Positions 28,629-37,033 of a stretch of DNA of 64,000 bases are shown here, one piece after another. The translations under genes and the position numbers were made by a program. The stretch covers positions 124,001 to 188,000 of the forward strand of contig NZ_JABAGR010000004.1 in assembly GCF_012844235.1 (NCBI RefSeq). Reading direction: 5' to 3'. Numbering within the stretch: the stretch's first letter is position 1; every line of letters starts with the position of its first letter. Below the pieces are notes generated by a model. It saw nothing but the letters and a program-made list of their open reading frames with translations. It searched no databases and had not been told where the DNA came from. Source of the stretch: Parafannyhessea umbonata. GTDB lineage: Bacteria > Actinomycetota > Coriobacteriia > Coriobacteriales > Atopobiaceae.

Positions 28629-28865
28629 GGGGTCTCCCTGGTCTTGTCGGGTCTGGGCGCGCGGCGCGGCGCGGGGGGCGCCCGGCGGCGTGCGGCATTC
28701 GCTCACACCTGCTATATACCACAGGCGGGTGACCCGGATGGGCCGCCCGCCTGGCGTTTCGTCTTGCATGTGCCTTGCGCGTGCCTTGCGGCTACGTTGC
28801 CGCCTATGACCACGCCGACGCCGTGGCCGATGGTGAGGCGACGGCCGCGGTGGCCGCGAGCTGCA

Positions 28866-29777
<912 letters not shown>

Positions 29778-29860
29778 TTCTTCCTCCTATGAGACTGGGT
29801 GCGAGGTAAACAGCGCCTTGTGCGTGGTAACTCGCATGGCAGTATCGTGGCACCTAAATC

Positions 29861-29903
29861 CCTAGCAATCAAGTAGGAAAATATATTCGTAACAAAATCC
29901 TAC
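29861..29903. promoter_or_regulatory. Repeated CCTA/TAGG half-sites upstream of cysK
   Basis: GTAGGA (29873-29878) and TCCTAC (29898-29903) form an inverted repeat with AT-rich sequence between them, and a third half-site CCCTA lies at about 29860-29864. The layout suits an operator for a sulfur-responsive regulator such as an Rrf2-type protein; the regulator is not in the window. Confidence 0.4.
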
Positions 29904-29965
29904 CTGTGCGGTGGGAGAAGGCGGCCCCGGTCGGTTATTGGGTAAGAATGTGGTCACAAAAAGGG

Positions 29966-30023
29966 TCTGACTTTACAATTCTGCAGACTGGTACCTATTA
30001 GCGGGCTTTTGGTACCAGTCAGA
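29966..30023 (+). promoter_or_regulatory. Overlapping inverted repeats before the LytTR gene
   Basis: GACTGGTACC (29986-29995) pairs exactly with GGTACCAGTC (30011-30020), loop 15 bases. TCTGACT (29966-29972) also pairs exactly with AGTCAGA (30017-30023). The two pairings share bases 30017-30020, so as RNA they would compete; as DNA the site could be an operator. It lies 60-120 bp before the start. Confidence 0.45.
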
Positions 30024-30085
30024 CTTCTGGCCACCATGGCGTGGGAATAAATTAGGTGCACGGTTGGTGTCGACGCTGGCGGTGC

Positions 30086-30892
30086 ATGATGAAAAAAGAT
30101 ATCGAACGGCGCTGTGTCGAACTGACTCAGACGGCAATCACGCGCTTCTGGCAGCGCGATCCAGAGTACGTGCTCAGTCTCTGCAGTGACGACGTCATGT
30201 GGATCTCTCCGGAGAAGGACCGCTACATGCGCGGCCTGGACGAGGTCTCGGCCGACTTCCGTAAGTCCGCGCACGACATAAAGAGCTCCCACGTCTCGCA
30301 CGCGCAGTTCTCCGTGGTGCAGAACTGCGGTGACGCCTGTTCCGTCGTGGGCCGCTACGTGGTGACGATGGACGAGGAGACGGGCCTGATACGGCAGTCG
30401 CACGAGCGCTGCCAGTTCAACTGGGAGCGCAAGGGCGGCGAGCTCAGGGTCGTGAGTATGTTCGTGAGCTGGCCGCGCGGGCAGATGGTGCCGGAAGAGA
30501 CGTGCCGCGTCGACTCGATAAGCAAGGTGACGCGCCGCTACCTCGAGGCACGCATCGCCGCGCAGAGCGACAAGCGCCGCCTGGTGTTCCCGGACGTGAA
30601 CGGACCCATACGCTTCGTGTCCCTCAACGAGGTGCTGTGGGTGGGCGCAAAGCGCAAGCACACCATCATCCACACGGTCTCGGGCGACTACGAGGCGAGC
30701 ATCGGCCTTTCCGAGGTGGAGCGCTCGCTTGGCCAGGGCTTTGTGCGCGTGCACCGCAGCTTCATAGTGAACCCCAGCTACGTGGCGCTAATCGAGCGTC
30801 GCGAGATCGTGATGTCAGACGACACGCGCGTTCCGGTTCCCGAGAAGCGCCATGCCGAGGTGGCGGCGCGGCTCATGCGGACCACGAACTAG
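30086..30892 (+). CDS. Transcriptional regulator: NTF2/SnoaL-like domain fused to LytTR
   Basis: A 268-residue protein. Residues about 5-140 resemble the SnoaL/NTF2-like cone fold (RFWQRDPEYVLSLCSDDVMWISPE, then a late NWERKGGELRVVSMFVSW strand). The C-terminal ~100 residues are a LytTR DNA-binding domain (IRFVSLNEVLWVGAKRKHT, then GFVRVHRSFIVNPSYV). LytTR domains usually follow a response-regulator receiver. Here a ligand-binding-like domain replaces it, implying direct sensing of a small molecule. ATG 30086 or 30089 are both possible; the ribosome binding site is weak. A GTG at 30056 is a further option. Confidence 0.8.
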   Translation: MMKKDIERRCVELTQTAITRFWQRDPEYVLSLCSDDVMWISPEKDRYMRGLDEVSADFRKSAHDIKSSHVSHAQFSVVQNCGDACSVVGRYVVTMDEETGLIRQSHERCQFNWERKGGELRVVSMFVSWPRGQMVPEETCRVDSISKVTRRYLEARIAAQSDKRRLVFPDVNGPIRFVSLNEVLWVGAKRKHTIIHTVSGDYEASIGLSEVERSLGQGFVRVHRSFIVNPSYVALIERREIVMSDDTRVPVPEKRHAEVAARLMRTTN

Positions 30893-30900
30893 TGCCCGTC

Positions 30901-30941
30901 GCGGCCGCGCGGGTCGCAACCCCCAACGCCCGCGCGGCCGC
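30901..30941. terminator. GC-rich hairpin between convergent genes
   Basis: Exact 13-bp arms GCGGCCGCGCGGG (30901-30913) and CCCGCGCGGCCGC (30929-30941). It lies just after the LytTR gene, with a methyltransferase-like gene converging. Confidence 0.7.
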
Positions 30942-31014
30942 AGGCTTGCACTGCGGGACTTATTGGATACTTGTCCGGCGGATGCGGATTTGCCTGAACG
31001 GGTTTCCCAACAAC

Positions 31015-31860
31015 TCACTTCACCACGTAGCGCGCCTGGATCTTCAGGCGCGCGTTGCTTGCGACGAGGACGTTGTCGCCCGTCAGGCGCGGGCTCTCCG
31101 GCGCCTCGGGAATCAGGTACACGTGCTCGAACGTGGCCTTGCACGCGTCGAGCGAATCCGCGAGCACGTCGGTCCCCTTGCCCTCGAGCGGAGATATCAC
31201 GTTCGCCAGGTACACGCCGCCCTCTGCCAGGTGGTCGCGCACCTGTCGCGCGCCGTCCTCGGTCTTGAGGGGGCCAAGCGGCCTCTTGCCGCCAAACGCG
31301 TCGTTCACGATGAGGTCGAAGCGCTCGCCGGAGCGGGTGAGGTAGCCCCAGCCGTCGTCGCACACCAGGTCGAGCCTGCCGTCCTCCCGCGTGCGGAACT
31401 CGCGCTCGAGGTCGTCCAGAAAGAAGAAGCGCCGCGCGATATCCGTTATGGCGGGGTCGATCTCCACGACCGTGGTCGAAAGGTGCGGGCACGAGCTCAC
31501 CAGCCACTTGGGAAACGAGTAGCCGCCGCCCCCTATGACGAGGGCACGCCCTTCTCGCCCGTCCTTGAGGCCGGCGATGTCGACTATCTGCGCAAAGTAG
31601 CGGTGGTACACGCACACGAGGCGGTACCTCAGGCTGTCTTGCACGTAGCTGACGGACTGGAACTTGCCGCCCACGTTGAGCAGACGGATGGGGACGCCGT
31701 CGTCGTCCTGCGAGTCGAACACGATCGCCGGGCCGAACTTGGTACGAAGCTTGATGTAAACGCCACGGCGCCTGAGCACAAGCAGGCACACGAGGCATAC
31801 GAGGTCGACGGCGACGGCGATCGCGATGAGTGCGACGATGGGCGTGGGGAGCTTTGGCAT
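31015..31860 (-). CDS. Spermidine-synthase-like protein with N-terminal membrane anchor
   Basis: A 281-residue protein. A membrane segment at about 6-28 is followed by a Rossmann fold resembling polyamine synthases. The nucleotide-binding segment is RALVIGGGGYSFPKWL, the acidic loop VVEIDPAITDIARR, then LVCDDGWGYL and DLIVNDAFGG. The true spermidine synthase tetrad is not complete to my reading, so the acceptor is uncertain and methyl- or aminopropyl-transfer are both possible. ATG 31860 follows AAAGG. It diverges from tatA across 161 bp. Confidence 0.72.
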   Translation of the reverse strand: MPKLPTPIVALIAIAVAVDLVCLVCLLVLRRRGVYIKLRTKFGPAIVFDSQDDDGVPIRLLNVGGKFQSVSYVQDSLRYRLVCVYHRYFAQIVDIAGLKDGREGRALVIGGGGYSFPKWLVSSCPHLSTTVVEIDPAITDIARRFFFLDDLEREFRTREDGRLDLVCDDGWGYLTRSGERFDLIVNDAFGGKRPLGPLKTEDGARQVRDHLAEGGVYLANVISPLEGKGTDVLADSLDACKATFEHVYLIPEAPESPRLTGDNVLVASNARLKIQARYVVK

Positions 31861-32021
31861 GCGTTTACCTTTGGTGTTCTGGCGCGGCGGCGGGGTGCGG
31901 GGCGCACGTAAAACGGGCACGTAGAGATTGTGAGTTTTGCCCGGCTTTGGTTATACTAACCATTGCATCTTTGTCGAACCTAAGACGCCACCATCAATAC
32001 AGAACCTTTGGGAGGACTCGT

Positions 32022-32351
32022 ATGATTTTGGGAATGGGACCTTTTGAGCTGATTGTCATCGTCTTGGTAGTGCTGGTCATCTTTGGGCCCAAGAACCTCC
32101 CGAAGCTTGGCAAGTCGCTTGGCCAGACCGTGAAGAACGTGCGCGAGGGCATGGAGGAGGGCTCCGACGACAAGAAGGACGAGAAGTCCGAGGAGGCCGC
32201 CAAGGACGCCGAGGCCGAGGACGTGGTCGAGGAGTCCGCAGACTCCGACGCAGGCGCCGCCGAGGACGTCGTCTTCTGCTCGCACTGCGGCCACAAGAAC
32301 GAGGCCGGCGCGGAGTTCTGCTCCAAGTGCGGCAGCCCCCTGTCCAAGTAA
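32022..32351 (+). CDS. tatA: TatA-type translocase subunit with C-terminal zinc ribbon
   Basis: A 109-residue protein. The TatA signature is clear: short N-terminus GPFEL, one membrane helix (about 9-22), the FGPKNLPKLGKSLG hinge and an amphipathic helix. An acidic linker follows, and then an unexpected zinc ribbon at about 86-105 (CSHCGHKNEAGAEFCSKCG, two CxxC pairs). Ordinary TatA proteins end in a disordered acidic tail. TatA forms the pore for folded, often cofactor-containing proteins; TatC is not in the window. ATG 32022 follows GGGAGGA. Confidence 0.85.
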   Translation: MILGMGPFELIVIVLVVLVIFGPKNLPKLGKSLGQTVKNVREGMEEGSDDKKDEKSEEAAKDAEAEDVVEESADSDAGAAEDVVFCSHCGHKNEAGAEFCSKCGSPLSK

Positions 32352-32426
32352 CGAGCGTCCCGCCAGCGCAAGCGCACCGCCGGCACGGGCAAGCGTCCCG
32401 GCCAACACCACGAAGGAAAGCAGAAC

Positions 32427-32903
32427 ATGGCAAACAAGGAAATCATCCTTACCCCCGAAGGCCGCCAGAAGCTCGTCGAGGAGCTTGAGTACCGCGAGGG
32501 CGAGAAGCACGACGAGATCGTCGAGCGCATCAAGGAGGCCCGCGGCTTTGGCGACCTCTCCGAGAACGCGGAGTACGACGCCGCGAAGGAGGAGCAGTCC
32601 CAGAACGAGTCCCGCGTGAACGAGATTCGCCACATCCTGGCGACGGCCAAGGTCGTGGAGTCCGGCGCGGACGCTCACCTGTCCGTCTCCATCGGCACCA
32701 CCGTGGAGCTCGAGGACGCCAAGGGCAAGCGCATGAGCCTCACCATCGTGGGTACCACCGAGACCGACTCCATCAACCACAAGATCTCGAACGAGTCCCC
32801 GGCGGGCATGGCGCTCATCGGCCACGTCGTGGGCGACCAGGTTTCCTTCAACACCCCCACCGGCAAGGTCCGCGAGTACAAGATCGTCAACATCACGCGA
32901 TAG
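32427..32903 (+). CDS. greA: Transcription elongation factor GreA
   Basis: A 158-residue factor that inserts its N-terminal coiled coil into the RNA polymerase secondary channel and triggers cleavage of backtracked RNA. Family blocks: LTPEGRQKLVEELEYREGEK at the start, ARGFGDLSENAEYDAAKEEQ at the coiled-coil tip with the acidic residues needed for cleavage, and the FKBP-like C-terminus ending in GKVREYKIVNITR. It starts after AAGGAAAG. lysS follows 170 bp later, a pairing common in Actinobacteria and Firmicutes. Confidence 0.97.
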   Translation: MANKEIILTPEGRQKLVEELEYREGEKHDEIVERIKEARGFGDLSENAEYDAAKEEQSQNESRVNEIRHILATAKVVESGADAHLSVSIGTTVELEDAKGKRMSLTIVGTTETDSINHKISNESPAGMALIGHVVGDQVSFNTPTGKVREYKIVNITR

Positions 32904-33073
32904 GCCAGGCCACGCGGAAGCCCGCATAGCACGAAGCGTCGCGCCCCACTGCGCAGGTGAACCTGTGTGGCTGGGGCGTTCTTGGTAACGGCGCCCGCGG
33001 GCATCGTGCCCGGCACGCAACGCAAGCCAGCAACGGCGGCCACAGGCCGACATATTCCAGAACAGGAGAGAAC

Positions 33074-35845
33074 ATGGCTCAGGCGAGCAATGCCCCCGAG
33101 GTAGACATCAACGACGTGCGCGCGGTCCGCCGCGCGAAGCGCCAGGCGCTCATCGACGCCGGCGTGAACCCGTACCCCATCGCGAGCAAGGTCACGGCCC
33201 ACGCAAAGGACCTGGAGGAGAAGTACGCGGGCCTCGAGGCCGGCGCCGACACCCAGGACGAGTACTCCCTCGCCGGTCGCGTCCGCGCGATCCGCGGCCA
33301 GGGCAAGCTCATGTTCGTGGTGCTGGAGGACGTGTCTGGCAAGATCCAGCTGTTCTGCCGCGTGAACGACATGGACGAGAAGAGCTGGGAGCTGCTGCGC
33401 CAGCTCGACATGGGCGATATCGTCCAGGCGGAGGGCCCCGTCGTGCGCACCCGCCGCGGAGAGCTCTCGCTCGCGCCCAGGAGCATAGTCCTTCTCTCCA
33501 AGTCCATGCGCCCGCTGTCCGAGAAGTTCCACGGGCTGACGGACCGCGAGATCCGCTACCGCCAGCGCTACCTCGACCTGATCATGAACCCCGAGGTGCG
33601 GGACGTCTTCCGCAAGCGCAGCCGCATCGTGAGCCTCATTCGCAGCTACATGGAGGCCGACGGCTACATCGAGGTCGAGACGCCCATCATGCACTCCATC
33701 CTGGGCGGCGCGAACGCGAAGCCGTTCGTCACGCACTTCAACGCGCTCGACCGCGACTTCTACCTGCGCATCGCGACGGAGCTGCCGCTGAAGCGCCTGA
33801 TCGTGGGCGGCATGGAGCGCGTGTTCGAGATCGGCCGCCAGTTCCGCAACGAGGGCATGGACCTCACCCACAACCCGGAGTTCACCTCGATGGAGGCGTA
33901 CTGCGCCTACAGCGACCTGGACGGCATGAAGCGCCTGACCGAGGGCCTGTTCCAGTACATCGCGCGCGAGGCGTGCGGCTGCGAGCCCGGCCACGAGGTC
34001 ATCATGTTCCAGGGGCAAGAGATCGACATGAGCGGCACGTGGGACTCGCGCCCGCTGAGCGAGATCGCCTCCGAGGTCGTGGGCGAGCACGTGGACATGG
34101 ACACCCCGGTGGAGCACCTGCGCGAGCTGTGCCGCGCCAACGGCATCGAGCTGCAGGACAACTGGGGCCCGGGCAAGCTGCTGTTCGAGCTGTACGACGA
34201 GTTGGGCGAGGAGACCCTGGTGCGCCCGACCTTCGTGTGCGACTACCCGGAGGAGGTGAGCCCCCTGTCCAAGCGCAAGGACGACGACCCGCGCCTGACG
34301 GACCGCTTCGAGCTCGTGATCGCCGGCCACGAGTACGCCAACGCGTTCAGCGAGCTCAACGACCCCGTTGACCAGGCCGGCCGCTTTGCGGAGCAGGTTG
34401 CGGCCAAGGGCTTTGGCGACGACGAGGCCATGGGCTACGACTACGACTACGTGCGCGCGCTGGAGTACGGTATGCCGCCCGCGGGTGGCATCGGCTACGG
34501 CATCGACCGCATGATGATGCTGTTCTGCGACCAGCCGTCCATCCGCGACGTGCTGCTGTTCCCGCAGATGAAGCCGGAGACCGTCACGCGCCAGGACATC
34601 GCGGAGCAGGTTGGCGGCGCGCGCACGGACAACGCCGCCGCGGACGTGGACTCGCTTTTCTCGGATGCCGAGAAGGGCGCGACCGCCGAGGTGGAGGCCC
34701 AGCGCCAGGCCGAGGACGCCGAGCCGGCGGCCGACGCCGAGCCGGCAACCGATGCCGCGGGCGAGAAGGACGAGGCCTCGGGCTCGCAGGACGGCGCCGG
34801 GGCGTCCGACGCGGTGCGCGCGGCCATCGACGCCACGGCGCAGGAGGGTGAGGCGCTCGACGCCGGGATCACCCGCGAGAAGGCGCACGAGCTGCTGACC
34901 ACGTACAACAAGGACCCGTTCCACGTGAGCCACGGCGAGACGCTCGAGGGCCTCATGCGCCACTTCGCGCAGAAGTACGACCCGGCGAACGTAGACTTCT
35001 GGGGCCTGGTGGGCCTGCTGCACGACCTTGACTGGGAGAGGTGGCAGGACGACCAGCTCCACACCACGAAGACCGCGGAGCTTCTGGCCGAGGCCGGCGC
35101 GAACCCGTACCTGGCGCACGCCATCATGACGCACAACTCCGACATGAACCACGACCTGCCGGAGCCGCGGCTTAAGATGGAGAAGGTGCTGTTTGAGTGC
35201 GACGAGGTCTCCGGCCTGATCCAGGCGGCGGCCAAGATGCGCCCGTCCGGATCGGTTATGGACATGCCGCTGAAGTCGCTCAAGAAGAAGTTCAAGGACA
35301 AGCGCTTCGCGGCCGGCTGCGACCGCGACGTGATGCGCCTGGGCGCGCAGTACAACGGGCTCGAGGTGGCGGACGCGCTGAACGAGGTGCTCGAGGCCAT
35401 GAAGGCCATCGCGCCCGTGGGCGACATCTACGCACGGGACGACGAGGACGAGGCGGAGCAGTCCGCCGAGCCCGCGAAGAAGGGCCTCACGATCGAGCCG
35501 GTGGCCGATGGCGTGACGTTCGACGTGTTCAGCCAGTCCGACATGCGCGTGGTCCACGTGAAGGAGTGCGTCGCCGTCCCGAAGAGCAAGAAGCTGCTGC
35601 AGTTCACGCTGGACGACGGCTCTGGCCAGGACCGCACGATTCTCTCGGGCATCCACGAGTACTACGAGCCGGAGGACCTGGTGGGGAAGAACGTGGTCGC
35701 CATCGTGAACATCCCGCCGCGCAAGATGATGGGCGTGGAGTCCTGCGGCATGCTGCTCTCCGCCATCCACGAGGTCGACGGTCAGGAGCGCCTGAACCTG
35801 CTGATGGTGGACGACGCCATCCCCGCGGGCTCGAAGCTGTACTAG
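33074..35845 (+). CDS. lysS: Lysyl-tRNA synthetase fused to an HD domain and a C-terminal tRNA-binding domain
   Basis: One uninterrupted 923-residue frame. Residues about 1-500 are a complete class II LysRS: OB-fold anticodon domain, motif 2 FEIGRQFRNEGMDLTHNPEF and motif 3 GGIGYGIDRMMML. An acidic low-complexity linker follows (about 505-595). Residues about 599-785 resemble an HD-superfamily hydrolase (LVGLLHDLDWE with His-Asp near 650-651, then AHAIMTHNSDM). Residues about 805-923 are an EMAP-II/MetG-C-like tRNA-binding domain (KLLQFTLDDGSGQDRTILSG). Normal LysRS is about 500 residues. ATG 33074 follows ACAGGAGAG. The HD activity is unknown. Confidence 0.93.
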   Translation: MAQASNAPEVDINDVRAVRRAKRQALIDAGVNPYPIASKVTAHAKDLEEKYAGLEAGADTQDEYSLAGRVRAIRGQGKLMFVVLEDVSGKIQLFCRVNDMDEKSWELLRQLDMGDIVQAEGPVVRTRRGELSLAPRSIVLLSKSMRPLSEKFHGLTDREIRYRQRYLDLIMNPEVRDVFRKRSRIVSLIRSYMEADGYIEVETPIMHSILGGANAKPFVTHFNALDRDFYLRIATELPLKRLIVGGMERVFEIGRQFRNEGMDLTHNPEFTSMEAYCAYSDLDGMKRLTEGLFQYIAREACGCEPGHEVIMFQGQEIDMSGTWDSRPLSEIASEVVGEHVDMDTPVEHLRELCRANGIELQDNWGPGKLLFELYDELGEETLVRPTFVCDYPEEVSPLSKRKDDDPRLTDRFELVIAGHEYANAFSELNDPVDQAGRFAEQVAAKGFGDDEAMGYDYDYVRALEYGMPPAGGIGYGIDRMMMLFCDQPSIRDVLLFPQMKPETVTRQDIAEQVGGARTDNAAADVDSLFSDAEKGATAEVEAQRQAEDAEPAADAEPATDAAGEKDEASGSQDGAGASDAVRAAIDATAQEGEALDAGITREKAHELLTTYNKDPFHVSHGETLEGLMRHFAQKYDPANVDFWGLVGLLHDLDWERWQDDQLHTTKTAELLAEAGANPYLAHAIMTHNSDMNHDLPEPRLKMEKVLFECDEVSGLIQAAAKMRPSGSVMDMPLKSLKKKFKDKRFAAGCDRDVMRLGAQYNGLEVADALNEVLEAMKAIAPVGDIYARDDEDEAEQSAEPAKKGLTIEPVADGVTFDVFSQSDMRVVHVKECVAVPKSKKLLQFTLDDGSGQDRTILSGIHEYYEPEDLVGKNVVAIVNIPPRKMMGVESCGMLLSAIHEVDGQERLNLLMVDDAIPAGSKLY

Positions 35846-35900
35846 GCCGGGCGGCGCACCGGGCGCCGGCACAGGGCCGGGCGCGCGCAAGACACATGCA

Positions 35901-35940
35901 AGGGGGCCGTCGACGGTGCTGTCCGTCGGCGGCCCCCTCT
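35901..35940. terminator. Terminator between lysS and the GntR gene
   Basis: Arms AGGGGGCCG-TCGACGG (35901-35916) and CCGTCGG-CGGCCCCCT (35923-35938) pair almost perfectly. It lies between convergent genes, so it may work in both directions. Confidence 0.75.
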
Positions 35941-36013
35941 GCGTGGGCGGCTCTTCTCGGCCAGCCGCGTGCCGGCGCGCGTCCCGCGGCCGTACCCGCG
36001 GCCGCAACCACGG

Positions 36014-36730
36014 CTAGTGGGTGGACACGGAGTGGAACTCGTAGCCGCGTGCGTGGCGTGCTATGGAGTACTCGAACGGCACGCCGTCGTCCAGGTAGCC
36101 CACCTGCTCCACCTCCAGAAGCGGCGTCGTGGGCGTCACGTCCAGCCAGCCCACCTCGCTCTTGCTGGGAAGCACCGCCCGCAGGGTGCGGTGCGCGCTG
36201 CCGATCTTCAGGCCAAGGTCACCCTCGATGTAGCCGTAGATCGTGGTCTCCACGTTGCGCTCGCGCAGGTCCGGTATCAGCTTGATGGGCATGAACGTGT
36301 ACTCGATCACCTGAGGAACGTCGTCGATGAGGCGGGTTCGGCACACGTAGTACGCAAACTCGTCCGAATCCATGCCCAAAAGCCCCGCGACCTCTGCCTT
36401 CGGCCTTACGACGGAGAACTCGTGCACGTCGGACGTCACCTTCTCGCCCGGGTGCTCGGCGCAGAAGCCCGTCATCTGGCTGGACATGTCCCACCCGGAG
36501 GGCGACTGGGCCTCTGGCTGCGGCACGCGCTTCACGTACGTGCCCGAGCCGCGCCGCCTTGCGATGAGCCCCTGCTGCACCAGCTCGTCCATCGCCTTCT
36601 TGATGGTGATCTTGCTCACGTCGTACAGGTCGCACAGCTCCGGCGTGGTGGGAAGCTGGTCGTTCGGGCCGTACACGCCCGAGGCGATCTTCTTGCGGAT
36701 GTCATCGGCCACCGACTCGTACTTAAGCAT
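36014..36730 (-). CDS. GntR-family regulator, HutC/UTRA subfamily
   Basis: A 238-residue repressor. The winged helix-turn-helix is at about 1-70 (ESVADDIRKKIASGVYGPNDQ, then ITIKKAMDELVQQGLI and RRRGSGTYVKR). The UTRA effector-binding domain follows (about 95-232) with VIEYTFMPIKLIPDL and the final DDGVPFEYSIARHARGYEF. Effectors of this subfamily are usually sugars or sugar phosphates. It diverges from clpC over 303 bp; no obvious target gene lies next to it. Confidence 0.9.
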   Translation of the reverse strand: MLKYESVADDIRKKIASGVYGPNDQLPTTPELCDLYDVSKITIKKAMDELVQQGLIARRRGSGTYVKRVPQPEAQSPSGWDMSSQMTGFCAEHPGEKVTSDVHEFSVVRPKAEVAGLLGMDSDEFAYYVCRTRLIDDVPQVIEYTFMPIKLIPDLRERNVETTIYGYIEGDLGLKIGSAHRTLRAVLPSKSEVGWLDVTPTTPLLEVEQVGYLDDGVPFEYSIARHARGYEFHSVSTH

Positions 36731-37033
36731 GCGCGTCTTCTTTCCGTCGTCTGTCTCATGCCATTATCCCCATAATTCGTCCCATTGTCTTTATTGAACA
36801 CGAACAAAAAATATTCCTTTATCGCGCAAAGTATCTGCTGAGAAGCACCGCGGGCGCCGGGACGAGAAGGACGGCCCCCTCGGTCGGGGTTTTGAGGACG
36901 TGGTCCCAAAAAAGCCCGCCGTGCGTTATAGCCGCCGCGCAACGGGGTACAGACGTACAAGCAAACCAACATCCGTGGGCCCGCATGCGCGTGGGGTCGC
37001 GGAAGCACAAGGATTGGAGGCGTCAGACCCCGC
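36731..37033. other. Divergent spacer between the GntR gene and clpC
   Basis: The first ~110 bases are AT-rich and likely hold the GntR promoter. A C4/G4 hairpin followed by TTTT (about 36875-36893) reads on the plus strand and could attenuate transcription into clpC. One copy of the recurrent CGAGAAG core is at 36863-36869. No CtsR-type heptad repeat or HAIR-like element was seen. Confidence 0.4.

Noticed and set aside
28629-28865. Possible small gene between the HAD gene and cysK
   Set aside because: No open frame with a ribosome binding site and plausible composition was found; only short GC-rich frames are present.
32957-33073. Extended N-terminus for lysS
   Set aside because: The upstream residues are Gly/Arg/His-rich and unrelated to LysRS, and ACAGGAG directly precedes ATG 33074.
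34671-34860. Possible frameshift or gene fusion artefact in lysS
   Set aside because: The linker between LysRS and the HD domain stays in one frame with consistent codon bias and no stop, so a true fusion is more likely than an error.
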